From assembly GCF_048820895.1 (NCBI RefSeq), contig NZ_JBMERQ010000011.1:1-64000 (forward strand): a DNA stretch of 64,000 bases, read 5' to 3'. Origin of the DNA: Cribrihabitans_A neustonicus (GTDB lineage Bacteria > Pseudomonadota > Alphaproteobacteria > Rhodobacterales > Rhodobacteraceae). The notes beneath the pieces are model-generated. The model made no database searches. It had not been told where the DNA came from and was given only the letters and a program-made list of their open reading frames with translations. Both the position numbers and the translations under genes were made by a program. Within the stretch, counting starts at the first letter, position 1, and each line of letters opens with the position of its first letter. Below are positions 54,817 to 63,243 of this stretch, one piece after another.

Positions 54817-55971
54817 TCAGAGCCGCTTCAGCCAGTCCTGCAGCGCCTCCACCAAGGCGGCGTTGACGCCCTCGCCGCGGATCTCGATGCGCTGCTCGCC
54901 GGGAACATAGCCCGCGCTCAGACCCTTGGGGGCGGAAAGCGCGATGCGCTCGCCCGGCTGGGCGGCGTCCCAATCGTTGGTGCCGCGCACCCGCGGGCGG
55001 CTGAGCGGCGGCTCAGATACGGGTTTCGGAGTCGGCTCGGGGGCCGGTTCGGGGGCAGGGGAGGCGGTATCAGGCTCTAATACGGGCTTTTGAGCCTGTT
55101 CTTCACCCTCCGCCAGCTGGTTCAGCAGTGCCAGCTCGGCCTCCGCATCGGGGCGGGGGGCGGCCTGCAGCGCGGCGCGGGCGCGGGCGGCAAAGCCCGC
55201 ATCCGCCTCGATCAGCCGGGCCAGCGCCAGGCCCAGCTTCTCGCTGATCGCGGTGGGGAAGAACAGCACCGCGTCCAGCGCCTCGACCACGGTGATGAAG
55301 CTGCCGATCTTCGAGCGCCGGGCCCGGGTCGCGTTGCCGAACAGACCCTGCAGCGCGTACTTGCGGCTGGTGAAGACCCCTTCCTTGCAGGCGCGCACGG
55401 CGATGCGGGCGCGCTCATAATGGGAAAGGTTCACCCGGATCTCGTTTTCCTCGACCATCGCGAGGTAGGCGTCCTGGGCGCTTTCGGGCCGGATCACCAG
55501 CGCCTTCAGGGTGGCAAAGCGGGGATCGCCCGTCTCCTCATAAAGGCGCCGCAGCGCGGTGAGGCGGCGCCAGCCGGAGATCAGCCCGTGGGTCATGCCG
55601 CCCGCGGGCTCCTCCAGCGGCACCACCTCGGCCGGGGTCTGCTGGCCGCGGGCGCTGAGCGACGCCATCAGGGCGGCGAGCTCGCCCTCGTCCTGCTCGA
55701 TGCGGTCGCGCACCAGGTGGCTTTCGTCGATGGCGGAGAGCGGCAGCTCGGCGATCATCAGCCCGCGGGCGCGGGCGCGCTCCATCTCGCTGCTCAGCTC
55801 CTCGAGCGCGGCCTGGGCCGAGGCCTCGGACGCCACCTGGGCAATCGGCGCCGCGCCTGCGCCAAGGCCCGCGCTGCGGCTGCCGGGCACGCCCGGGGCA
55901 AGGGGGCCGGGGTCGGGCGCTGCTGCGAGAAAACCGGTCTGCGCCGGGGTGAGCCGTTTGCGTTTTGCCAT
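54817..55971 (-). CDS. parB: Plasmid partition protein ParB (RepB-like)
   Basis: The 384-aa centromere-binding protein carries the ParB/Srx-like domain at ~75-180 (LPLSAIDESHLVRDRIEQDE, SARGQQTPAEVVPL, then ISGWRRLTALRRL, the box II equivalent), an HTH-containing region (MVEENEIRVNLSHYERARIA, KYALQGLFGNATRARRSKI) and a C-terminal Pro/Glu spacer (PAPEPAPEPTPKP) before a dimerisation tail. It is downstream of parA by 74 bp and reads away from repA. It is the expected ligand of the 32-bp palindromes. Confidence 0.92.
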   Translation of the reverse strand: MAKRKRLTPAQTGFLAAAPDPGPLAPGVPGSRSAGLGAGAAPIAQVASEASAQAALEELSSEMERARARGLMIAELPLSAIDESHLVRDRIEQDEGELAALMASLSARGQQTPAEVVPLEEPAGGMTHGLISGWRRLTALRRLYEETGDPRFATLKALVIRPESAQDAYLAMVEENEIRVNLSHYERARIAVRACKEGVFTSRKYALQGLFGNATRARRSKIGSFITVVEALDAVLFFPTAISEKLGLALARLIEADAGFAARARAALQAAPRPDAEAELALLNQLAEGEEQAQKPVLEPDTASPAPEPAPEPTPKPVSEPPLSRPRVRGTNDWDAAQPGERIALSAPKGLSAGYVPGEQRIEIRGEGVNAALVEALQDWLKRL

Positions 55972-56045
55972 GTTCGGGTCCGTCCTGTCCTGTCGTCACA
56001 TCTGCCCGGCCGCCGCGAGACTGCGGCAGCGGGCTTGCCTGCGCG

Positions 56046-57461
56046 TTACTCGGCCGCGCGCTGCTCCTGCAGCTCCTCGCGCCGCCAGACCCCGAGCAGC
56101 AGCCGCTTGAAGGCGGCATAGGTCTCGTCGAAGGTCTCGCGGCCGCGGGCGTAGGTCTCGCGGTTGAAGTCGCGGTAATCGGCCTCGTAGATGCCCGAGA
56201 CCTGCTCGCCCGCCTGGCCGATGAGGGCGGTGTAGTCCTGCTTGTGGGGGGAGAGCACCGGCCCCATGTAGGCCTGCATCAGCGCCGCCAGCTCGCCCTG
56301 CTGGGCGCTGTCGTAGCGGGTGATGACGGTGCGCACCGCGTCCCATTCAAACGCCAGCCCCGGGCGGCCGAGCGCGCGCGCGGCGAGGTTCTCGCCTTCC
56401 TCGATCGAGGCAAAGGTGGAATGCAGCATGTCGAAGAAGCGGCCGGTGGAGTCGAACTCCAGGAAAGACGCGCCCATCGGCACCAGCAGGATGTCGGCGG
56501 CGGAGAGCCCGTTGATGGTCAGGTAGCCAAGCGCCGGCGGCGTGTCGATGAAGATCACGTCGTACTGCTCCAGCACCCCATCGGCCTCCAGCCGCTCGGT
56601 GAGCGCATCCCACAGCTTCCACGAGCGCGCCGCCATGCGCCAGACCGGGATCTGGAACTCCGCCCAGTAGAGGTTCAGCTGGGCGCCGATCAGGTCGATG
56701 TTGGGCCAGTGGGTGTTCTGGATCACGTCCGCCGCGGTCATCTCCATCGCTGCATCGAGCGCGGCGTCGAGCGGCTGGGGTGGGTCGCCGCGGTCGAGCC
56801 GCCGCTGGTTCTCCAGCCTGAGGTGGGTGCCGTAGTGGCGGGCGAGCAGCGGGAAGGCGGTCTGCCATTCGTCTTCGACCTTGCCGCCGAAGATCGAGGT
56901 CATGGATCCTTGGGAGTCCAGGTCGATCACCAGCACCCGGTAGCCGTCGAGCGCGGCCGACATCGCCAGATGCGCAGCTGTAGACGTCTTGCCGACGCCG
57001 CCCTTGAAGTTGGCCACCGCCACCATCTTGGCGGGCAGCCCTTCGGGGCGGTAGGGGCGGTAGTCCTTGGCCTTCGATCCTTGCGCCGCGAAATGCGCGC
57101 GCAGGCGCAGCACCTCGTCCAGGGTGAACCACTTGGCGCCGCCCTCGGTCTCCGAACGGCCCTGGGGCAGATCGGGGTTGGCCTTCAGCACCCGGCGGAA
57201 ATGCGCCTGGGCCACCGGGATCAGGTAGCGGGTGATCTCCCAGGTGGAAAACAGCCGCAAGCTTTTGCGCCCATCCTCGTTGAGGCCGCGGCTGGCGAGA
57301 TCGGCGCGGCCGCGGGCGCAGGCCTCGGCGATGGCGGCAAAGCCCTGGGTGTCGGCGGGGGAACCCAGTTCGGCAAGCGCCGCGTCGGGGTCGATGTTGA
57401 AATAAGGCGGCAGGCTGCCGCTGCCCTTCGAGGGGTCTTTCCTGAGGATATCTCTGGCCAT
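56046..57461 (-). CDS. parA: Plasmid partition ATPase ParA
   Basis: The 471-aa ParA-type Walker ATPase has an N-terminal ~140-residue region with a helix-turn-helix-like part (WFTLDEVLRLRAHFA), then ANFKGGVGKTSTAAHL, the deviant Walker A (KGGVGKT at ~153-159), LVIDLDSQGSM (Walker A'), IFIDTPPALGYLTI (Walker B), and a C-terminal conserved block. The long N-terminus is typical of plasmid type Ia ParA proteins that also repress their own operon. The ATG at 57461 is chosen over an upstream start whose leader reads as AT-rich non-coding DNA. It is divergent from repA across the origin region. Confidence 0.93.
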   Translation of the reverse strand: MARDILRKDPSKGSGSLPPYFNIDPDAALAELGSPADTQGFAAIAEACARGRADLASRGLNEDGRKSLRLFSTWEITRYLIPVAQAHFRRVLKANPDLPQGRSETEGGAKWFTLDEVLRLRAHFAAQGSKAKDYRPYRPEGLPAKMVAVANFKGGVGKTSTAAHLAMSAALDGYRVLVIDLDSQGSMTSIFGGKVEDEWQTAFPLLARHYGTHLRLENQRRLDRGDPPQPLDAALDAAMEMTAADVIQNTHWPNIDLIGAQLNLYWAEFQIPVWRMAARSWKLWDALTERLEADGVLEQYDVIFIDTPPALGYLTINGLSAADILLVPMGASFLEFDSTGRFFDMLHSTFASIEEGENLAARALGRPGLAFEWDAVRTVITRYDSAQQGELAALMQAYMGPVLSPHKQDYTALIGQAGEQVSGIYEADYRDFNRETYARGRETFDETYAAFKRLLLGVWRREELQEQRAAE

Positions 57462-57934
57462 GAGGATCTGCCCGCTGCTGTTCCGGTCCTTGCGGCCCGG
57501 CCTGTTGAAACTGTTTGCCCCGCCTCGATGTGCGGCGTTTCGGGCAGAATAGCAAAAAACGCAGCACATGGAAGAATTAAGCGCACATCGCCTGCTTTTT
57601 CTAAGCAAATCCAGCAGTTGCGGGGGGCGGAAAGGCGGGCTCCAGAGCGCTGAAAAATTTTCTGCTCTGTTAATTATGAGTTATTTATTAGTTACAGGGG
57701 CGGACCGGGGGCGGCAAAGCCCTTTTTTCCTTGGCGATGGGCTGCGTCTTTTCCGTGCCAGTGAATCTGAAACCCCGATCAAATGACTCTGAACCCCCGA
57801 AGCGGCGATTCCGAACCCCCGTTGTGCGGCGCTGGGGATAACTTTAGGGTGAGTGTAATCAAAACCACGATAAGCCCGAGTCGACTGGAGCCACAGAAAT
57901 CCGGCGGCGCGCGGCGCAGGATACGGGCAGGCAG
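57462..57934. other. Plasmid origin region between parA and repA
   Basis: No gene is supported in these 473 bp. From ~57650 to 57695 there is an AT-rich tract (including TTAATTATGAGTTATTTATT) in otherwise GC-rich DNA, which suits a duplex-unwinding element. The three 22-bp iterons (listed separately) follow, then TGGGGATAA (57833-57841), a one-mismatch DnaA box in reverse. Divergent promoters for parAB and repA must lie here too. Confidence 0.75.
57764..57829 (+). repeat. Three 22-bp iterons
   Basis: The core TCTGAAACCCCGA recurs with a strict 22-bp period at 57766 (TCTGAAACCCCGA), 57788 (TCTGAACCCCCGA) and 57810 (TCCGAACCCCCG). Twenty-two base pairs is about two DNA turns, so an initiator bound to each copy would lie on the same helix face. 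They are 105-171 bp upstream of repA. Confidence 0.8.
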
Positions 57935-58957
57935 ATGGCGGCAGAGCTGACGGCGGGGGGCATCCCTCCCGAGGGGCAGGGGGATTTCTTCCTCTGCGAT
58001 ATCTTCGGGGCGATCCCCAAGAACGACCTCGCCTCGATGGAGCATCCGCTGTTCTCGCTCGCGACAAGGCCGGACCGGCGCATCCTCAGCTACCAGCACA
58101 ATGGCGCCGAGATCACCGTCACGCCGAGCGTGAAGGGGCTGGCGACGATCCACGACAAGGACATCCTGATCTTCTGCATCAGCCAGCTGATGGCGGCGCT
58201 GAATGCCGGCCGCCAGGTGAGCCGGACGCTGCATCTGACCGCGCATGATCTGCTGGTCGCCACCAACCGCGAGACCTCGGGCGATGCCTACCGCCGGTTG
58301 CGCGAGGCTTTCGAGCGGCTCGCGGGCACCCGCATCACCACCAATATCGTGACCGGCGGAAAAGAGGTCACCACCGGTTTCGGGCTGATCGAGAGCTGGG
58401 AGATCGTGCGGAAAGCCCGCGGCGGCCGCATGGTCAGCGTGGCGGTGACGCTTTCCGAATGGCTGTACCGCGCGGTGCTGTCGAAATCGGTGCTGACGCT
58501 CAGCCGCGATTACTTCCGGCTGCGCAAACCGCTGGAGCGGCGCATCTACGAGCTCGCCCGCAAGCATTGCGGCCGCCAGGAGGGCTGGCAGATCTCGGTC
58601 GAGACGCTCTTGAAGAAATCCGGCTCCGCCAGCCCGCGGCGGGTGTTCCGCAAGATGCTGCGCGACATGATCGCGGCGCAGCCGCTGCCGGGCTACGCGA
58701 TGGAGGAGCTGCCGGGCGATCTGATCCGCTTCTCGCAGAAACACGCGGTGGCCGAGGCGGGCGGGGGACATGCGGCGCTGAACCTGCCGGTGCTGCGGCC
58801 GGAGACGCTGGAGCGCGCCCGTGCCCTGATGCCCGGCGCCGATGCCTATGCGCTGGAGGCGGAATGGCGCGCGATGTGGCTGCGCTCGGGCAGCCCGCGG
58901 CTGCGCCAGGCAGATGCGGCGTTTCTCGGCTGGGTCAGGAAGCGCGCCGCGGGATAG
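57935..58957 (+). CDS. repA: Plasmid replication initiator protein A (RPA family, RepA-I-like)
   Basis: The 340-aa initiator shows features of the RPA family: DFFLCDIFGAIPKNDLASME near the N-terminus, MEHPLFSLATRPDRRILSYQ, DKDILIFCISQLMAALNAGR, YRRLREAFERLAGTRITTN, and GFGLIESWEI, which belong to a winged-helix initiator fold, then LSRDYFRLRKPLERRIYELA. It binds iterons such as those just upstream and opens the origin. From established knowledge this family is the RepA type of roseobacter plasmids. It is divergent from parAB. A third parS-like palindrome lies 125 bp after its stop. Confidence 0.93.
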   Translation: MAAELTAGGIPPEGQGDFFLCDIFGAIPKNDLASMEHPLFSLATRPDRRILSYQHNGAEITVTPSVKGLATIHDKDILIFCISQLMAALNAGRQVSRTLHLTAHDLLVATNRETSGDAYRRLREAFERLAGTRITTNIVTGGKEVTTGFGLIESWEIVRKARGGRMVSVAVTLSEWLYRAVLSKSVLTLSRDYFRLRKPLERRIYELARKHCGRQEGWQISVETLLKKSGSASPRRVFRKMLRDMIAAQPLPGYAMEELPGDLIRFSQKHAVAEAGGGHAALNLPVLRPETLERARALMPGADAYALEAEWRAMWLRSGSPRLRQADAAFLGWVRKRAAG

Positions 58958-59307
58958 CGGGTGCGGCGGCCGGCTGCAGCGGCGGGGTTCGGGTCAGAAC
59001 CTGAGCGCGGCGCGGGCATTGATGCGAAAGACCCTTGTTAGAGCCTGTTCCGGGATTCTCTGAATTCAGGTAAGTATTGTTGACCCAATGTTTCGCGCGC
59101 GAAACATTGGGTCCGCTGCGGTCCTTTTGCCGGTCCGGCCGGGCCGCCCAAGGGGGCAAGAGGCGGCGGGCCGGACCGGGCACCCGGGGGAGGGATCCGG
59201 AGAGGGGCGAAGGACGGGTAGAGGCTGGGGAGCGTCTGGCAGGATGGCTTGGGCGGGGAGCCTTCGGCGGGAGGGGCTGCTGCGGGGCGGCTTCGAGGGC
59301 GGCCGGG
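58958..59307. other. Intergenic region downstream of repA
   Basis: No gene is supported in these 350 bp. The third 32-bp palindrome (59082-59113) is the only strong element. An AT-richer stretch (59030-59080) directly precedes it. Confidence 0.5.
59082..59113. promoter_or_regulatory. 32-bp perfect palindrome, parS-like site 3 (variant)
   Basis: Half-site GACCCAATGTTTCGCG plus its exact complement. It differs from sites 1 and 2 by one base in each half (A to C and its partner T to G), so the dyad is kept: a compensated change. Flanking T at the left and CG at the right match site 1, so it has the same orientation as that site. Confidence 0.75.
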
Positions 59308-59520
59308 TCAGCCGAAGTAGGGGCAGGGCAGGCGGGGGGCGTGGCCGGGGCCTGCCGCGGCGTTGCGGTCGAGCGCCCATTGCACGGCGCGGCTGACCAG
59401 CTCGCCCACCAGCGGGTAGATCACCACCAGGGCGATCAGCGGCACTGCGAGGAGAAAGTAGCTGGCGGTGGCGGCTGCGGCTGCGGCGGCGGCTCCGGAA
59501 ACTGCGCTGATAAAGGCCAT
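59308..59520 (-). CDS. Small Ala-rich membrane protein
   Basis: The 70-aa product has one long hydrophobic stretch (about residues 4-40), starting GAAAAAAAATASYFLLAV and running into PLIALVVIYPLVGELV, then a short polar tail. A strong AAGGAG lies 9 nt before the ATG, supporting expression. No family is recognised. It lies upstream of a divergent polypyrimidine leader, between repA and the HlyD gene, and could be a small secretion or membrane-stress accessory, a toxin-like peptide, or a bacteriocin-like molecule. None of these can be told apart from sequence. Confidence 0.6.
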   Translation of the reverse strand: MAFISAVSGAAAAAAAATASYFLLAVPLIALVVIYPLVGELVSRAVQWALDRNAAAGPGHAPRLPCPYFG

Positions 59521-59907
59521 GATACGTTTCTCCTTCGGCTGATGCTGGGGGCTGGTCTGTCTTTTTGTCTGTCTTCTTGTCTTCTTGTCTGCGTGTTCTC
59601 TTGTCTGTCTTCTTTATAGCAACGGCTCCGGACCGGCGCGCCTGATCAAAAGGATAGCCGGGCGGTGCGGAAGGCAGGGGCGCTGCTTCGGCCGGTCAGG
59701 CGGGCTGTCCGCGCGGAGAGCGGCCGGAGGCGGGGATTCAGGGAAAAGCGCCGCGCCGGAGGCAGGGGGACGGGAAACCCCCGGCCGGGCCGGGCATAAA
59801 GCTGCGGGGGCGCATACCAACAGGCCCGCCCCGGCCGTTCACGGCTGGAGCGGGCCCGGGCCGGGCTGCGGCCATCCCCCCTTGGCCGCGGCCCTCCTTC
59901 AAGCCTT
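59521..59907. other. Polypyrimidine leader and intergenic region
   Basis: No gene is supported. Bases 59557-59617 are almost pure pyrimidine on the + strand, with TTGTCTGTCTTC/TTGTCTTC units repeating irregularly. On the minus strand this purine-rich AAGACAGACAA tract is the 5' leader of the small membrane protein gene. The rest, to the HlyD stop at 59908, is GC-rich without a clear element. Confidence 0.6.
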
Positions 59908-61329
59908 CTATCCGCGGCCCTCCTTCAGGGCCTGGGACATGCCCGCCAGCACCGGGCCGATGATGTAATCGGCCACGGTCTGGCGGCCGGTCTCGATCAT
60001 CGCCTGGGCGGGCATGCCGGGCAGCGTCTTCACGTTGGGCAGCGCCGCCAGCTCGCTGTCATCGATGCGGATGTGCACCGGGTAATAGGACTGGCCGGTC
60101 TGCGGATCCACGCTGCTGCCCGCCGCCACCATCACCACCTCGCCCTTGACCGGCGGGGTGGAGCGGAAGCTGTAGGCGGTGAGCTGCACCCGCGCCCGGC
60201 TGCCCTCGGAGACCTCGTCGATATCGGCCACCGGCACCCGGGTTTCCAGGATCAGCCCGGTGCCCTCGGGCATCAGCTCGAGCACCGTCTGGCCGGGCTC
60301 CAGCACCTGGCCCAGCGTGTTCACGCTGAGCCCCACCACCCGGCCGCTGCGCGGCGCCCGGATCGCCAGCCGCTCCTGCACGTCGAGGATGGCGCCGATG
60401 CGCTGGCGCAGGTCGAGGAGCGCTTCCTGCACCTGCTGGCTTTCGGCGGCGATGCGGGCGGAGCGGTCGCGGCCCGCCTGCAGCAGCCGCTCTTCCATCT
60501 CGCCGATGCGCTCGAGCACGTTGCCGCTGTCGCTTTCCAGCGCGCCGAGCGTGCCGAGAAGGCTGCTTTCCTGCATCCGCCGGTCGCTGATGCGGGTCTT
60601 CGGCACCAGCCCCTTTTCGAACAGCGCGGTGAGGCTTGCGAGGTCGTCCTGCACCAGCGCCAGCTGCTCTTCGGTGGCGCGGATGCGGGCGGCGCGGCCC
60701 GCGAGCTGGTCGCGGAGCTGGCTGATGCGGCCGCGGATGATCTCGATCTGGCCGTCATGCAGCGCCTGGTTGGAGGCAAAGACATCGCGCTGCACCGCCA
60801 CCAGCTGCGCCAGTTCCGGCGCCGCGGCGGTCAGCGCGTCCAGCTCGGCCGGGATCCGCATCTGCGCGGCCCCGGCGAGCTCGGCCTCGAGCCGGGCCTG
60901 CTGCGCCAGAAGGCTGGCGAGCTGGCCGTTCAGGATCGCCAGCTGCGCTGCGGTGCGGCGGCCGTCGAGCCGGGCGATCACCGCGCCCTCGGCGACCCGG
61001 GCGCCCTCGGTGACGTTGATTTCGCGCAGGATGCCGCCCTCCAGATGCTGCACCGCCAGCCGGTCGCCCGCCACGTTGAAGGCGCCGCCCGCCACCACCG
61101 CGCTGGTCAGCTCGGCGCGCGCGGCCCAGACCACCAGCCCGCCGAACAGGCCGAAGCCGCAGACCACCAGCCAGAGCACCAGCCGCCGCACCCGTTCCGG
61201 CGGCCGCGCGGGCAGCGCCACGCCGGGGCCTGCCGCGGCGGGCATCAGGTCGCGGAAGCCGCTCTGCCGGGAGGGCGTTTCAGGGGGCTGGGACGCCGGG
61301 GCCCCGGGATCATGTTCCTGCAATGTCAT
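59908..61329 (-). CDS. Type I secretion membrane-fusion protein (HlyD/PrtE family)
   Basis: The 473-aa adaptor has a cytoplasmic N-terminus, one membrane segment at ~50-70 (LVLWLVVCGFGLFGGLVVWA), a barrel-sandwich hybrid (VEGGIL-like HLEGGILREINVTEGA), a long periplasmic coiled-coil hairpin (~125-320), a second half-barrel and the typical C-terminal LPGMPAQAMIETGRQTVADY. It links the ABC exporter to a TolC-like outer-membrane channel, not present here. It overlaps the ABC gene by 4 bp (ATGA). Confidence 0.92.
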   Translation of the reverse strand: MTLQEHDPGAPASQPPETPSRQSGFRDLMPAAAGPGVALPARPPERVRRLVLWLVVCGFGLFGGLVVWAARAELTSAVVAGGAFNVAGDRLAVQHLEGGILREINVTEGARVAEGAVIARLDGRRTAAQLAILNGQLASLLAQQARLEAELAGAAQMRIPAELDALTAAAPELAQLVAVQRDVFASNQALHDGQIEIIRGRISQLRDQLAGRAARIRATEEQLALVQDDLASLTALFEKGLVPKTRISDRRMQESSLLGTLGALESDSGNVLERIGEMEERLLQAGRDRSARIAAESQQVQEALLDLRQRIGAILDVQERLAIRAPRSGRVVGLSVNTLGQVLEPGQTVLELMPEGTGLILETRVPVADIDEVSEGSRARVQLTAYSFRSTPPVKGEVVMVAAGSSVDPQTGQSYYPVHIRIDDSELAALPNVKTLPGMPAQAMIETGRQTVADYIIGPVLAGMSQALKEGRG

Positions 61330-63089
61330 GCCTGGGCTCCTTTCCGGGCGGCCGCGTTTCCGCTCCCGGCGCCGTCTCCGGTCCGGGCGCCGCGGTGGCG
61401 GAAGGGCGCGATCTTGGGATCGCCGTGGGCGGCGGCGCTGCCGGGCAGCGCCGCCTGGATCACCTGGCGGGCCTCGCCGAAGCGCATCAGCCGGCCCTCC
61501 TGCAGCAGCGCCGCATGGCTGACCCGGCGCAGCAGGCTGAGCCTGTGGGTCACCGCCACCACCACCGCGCCGCGGCTGCAGGCGGCGTCGATGGCGCGGG
61601 CCAGCGCCTCTTCGCCCTCGGGGTCGAGATTGGCGTTGGGCTCGTCCAGCACGATCAGCTTGCGGCTGCCGAAGAAGGCGCGCGCCAGGCCGATGCGCTG
61701 GCGCTGGCCGGCGGAGAGATACTCGCCGCGCGGGCCCGCTTCGGCGTTGTAGCCGCCGGGCAGGCCGAGGATCATCTCGTGCACCTGCGCCAGTTTTGCC
61801 GCCGCCACCACCTCGGAGGGTTTGGCATCGGGGTCCATCAGCGCGATGTTTTCCGCCACGGTGCCGCGGAACAGCTCGACCCGCTGCGGCAGGAAGCCGA
61901 TGTGCTGGCCGATCTGCTCCGGATCCCAGTCGGTGAGCGCGGCATCGTCGATGCGGATATGGCCGCGCGCCAGCGGCAGCAGCCCCGCGAGCGCATGGGC
62001 GAAGGTGGTCTTGCCGGCCCCCGAGGGGCCGATCAGCCCCAGCGACTGGCCCGGCTTCAGCTGCAGGGTGATGTCCAAGAGCAGCGGCTCGGGGCGGCCG
62101 GGCAGCAGCACGCTGGCGCCCTCCACCGAGAGCCGGCCTTCGGGGGCGGGCAGGGCGATGCGCTCGGGCGTCTCCCCGAGCCGGGCCAGGAAGGCATTGA
62201 GCCGCCCGTGCGCGGCGCGCGCCTTCAGGAAACCGCGCCAGCCCGCGATCGACTGTTCCACCGGCGCCGCGGCGCGGCCCAGCAGGATCGAGGAGGCGAT
62301 CATCAGCCCCGGCGTCAGCTGGCTGTTGATCACCAGCACCACGCCGACGCCCAGCACCGCGATCTGCAGCCCCATGCGCAGCGCCTTGGCGAGCGAGGAG
62401 ATCAGCGCGGTGCGGTCGGTGGCGGCGGTGTTGAACAGGAGCGCCGAAAACGCCTTCAGCTGCCAGCGCCCGATCTGCGCCCTTGTCTTGCCCATGGCGC
62501 GGATCAGGCCTGCGTTCAGCAGCATCTCCTCCACCGCGGCATTGGTCTCGGCGGCCCGGGTGCCGGCCTCGTCCATCGGCTCCCGCGCCAGCAGCTCGCT
62601 CAGCAGGCCCAGCCCGAACAGCAGCGTGAGCCCGACCAGCGCCACCACCCCCAGCACCGGGCTGAACAGGAAGATCAGCGCCAGGAACAGGAGCGCCCAG
62701 GGCGCGTCGATGAGCGCGATGAACAGCGGGCTGGTGACAAAGCCGCGCAGCTCCTGCACGTCGCGGATCGGCTCGCCGCCGCGCAGGGCGGGCGGGCCGC
62801 TGATCAGCCCTTCCAGCACCGCCGGGCTCAGCCGCGCCTCGATGCGGGCGCCGAGCCGCGCCACCAGGCGCTGGCGGAGCATGTCGAAGAGAAAGAAAAA
62901 CGCCAGCGCAATGGCTGCGCCGGCGGTCAGAGCAATCAATGTGGGAATGCTGCCCGAGGCCATGACCCGGGCAAACAGTTGCAGCATATAAAGCGGCGCT
63001 GTCAGCACCAGGAGGTTGACAAACATGCTCGCCGTGAAAATTGCGGCGATCACCCCCCTCTGGCCGTCAAATACCCGTCTTACCTTCAT
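61326..63089 (-). CDS. Type I secretion ABC exporter (PrtD family)
   Basis: The 587-aa half-transporter has about six membrane segments in residues 10-260 (FTASMFVNLLVLTAPLYMLQ at the front), no N-terminal C39 peptidase domain, and a C-terminal ATPase with GPSGAGKTT (354-362), LSAGQRQRIGLARAF and LIVLDEPNANLDPEG. These are hallmarks of PrtD-type exporters for RTX substrates with a C-terminal signal. The ATG at 63089 gives the family's usual length. The likely substrates are the RTX proteins at both window ends and at 10.3-12.6 kb. Confidence 0.93.
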   Translation of the reverse strand: MKVRRVFDGQRGVIAAIFTASMFVNLLVLTAPLYMLQLFARVMASGSIPTLIALTAGAAIALAFFFLFDMLRQRLVARLGARIEARLSPAVLEGLISGPPALRGGEPIRDVQELRGFVTSPLFIALIDAPWALLFLALIFLFSPVLGVVALVGLTLLFGLGLLSELLAREPMDEAGTRAAETNAAVEEMLLNAGLIRAMGKTRAQIGRWQLKAFSALLFNTAATDRTALISSLAKALRMGLQIAVLGVGVVLVINSQLTPGLMIASSILLGRAAAPVEQSIAGWRGFLKARAAHGRLNAFLARLGETPERIALPAPEGRLSVEGASVLLPGRPEPLLLDITLQLKPGQSLGLIGPSGAGKTTFAHALAGLLPLARGHIRIDDAALTDWDPEQIGQHIGFLPQRVELFRGTVAENIALMDPDAKPSEVVAAAKLAQVHEMILGLPGGYNAEAGPRGEYLSAGQRQRIGLARAFFGSRKLIVLDEPNANLDPEGEEALARAIDAACSRGAVVVAVTHRLSLLRRVSHAALLQEGRLMRFGEARQVIQAALPGSAAAHGDPKIAPFRHRGARTGDGAGSGNAAARKGAQA

Positions 63090-63151
63090 TGTCGTAGCCC
63101 CCCGGCTGCACGATGGTGAAGTGATGAATCTGGAGTCCAGCGCCCTGGTCC

Positions 63152-63168
63152 AAGGAGGCAATCCTTGG
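63152..63168. other. Hairpin in the leader of the secretion operon
   Basis: Arms CCAAGGA (63150-63156) and TCCTTGG (63162-63168) with a 5-nt loop lie ~60 bp before the ABC exporter start, nested within GGTCC/GGACC. It could affect translation or transcript processing. Confidence 0.3.
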
Positions 63169-63204
63169 CCGGGGACCAAATCGCTGTCCTGAACCAGGGC
63201 TGGA

Positions 63205-63230
63205 CGGGCCCGGGGCTGCCCCCGGGCCCG
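63205..63230 (-). terminator. Strong hairpin between RTX gene and exporter genes
   Basis: A perfect 11-bp GC stem with a CTGC tetraloop begins 14 bp after the RTX stop on the minus strand. No T-run follows. It probably attenuates, rather than fully stops, transcription from the RTX gene into the downstream exporter genes. Confidence 0.5.
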
Positions 63231-63243
63231 CCGTTCCTATGGC

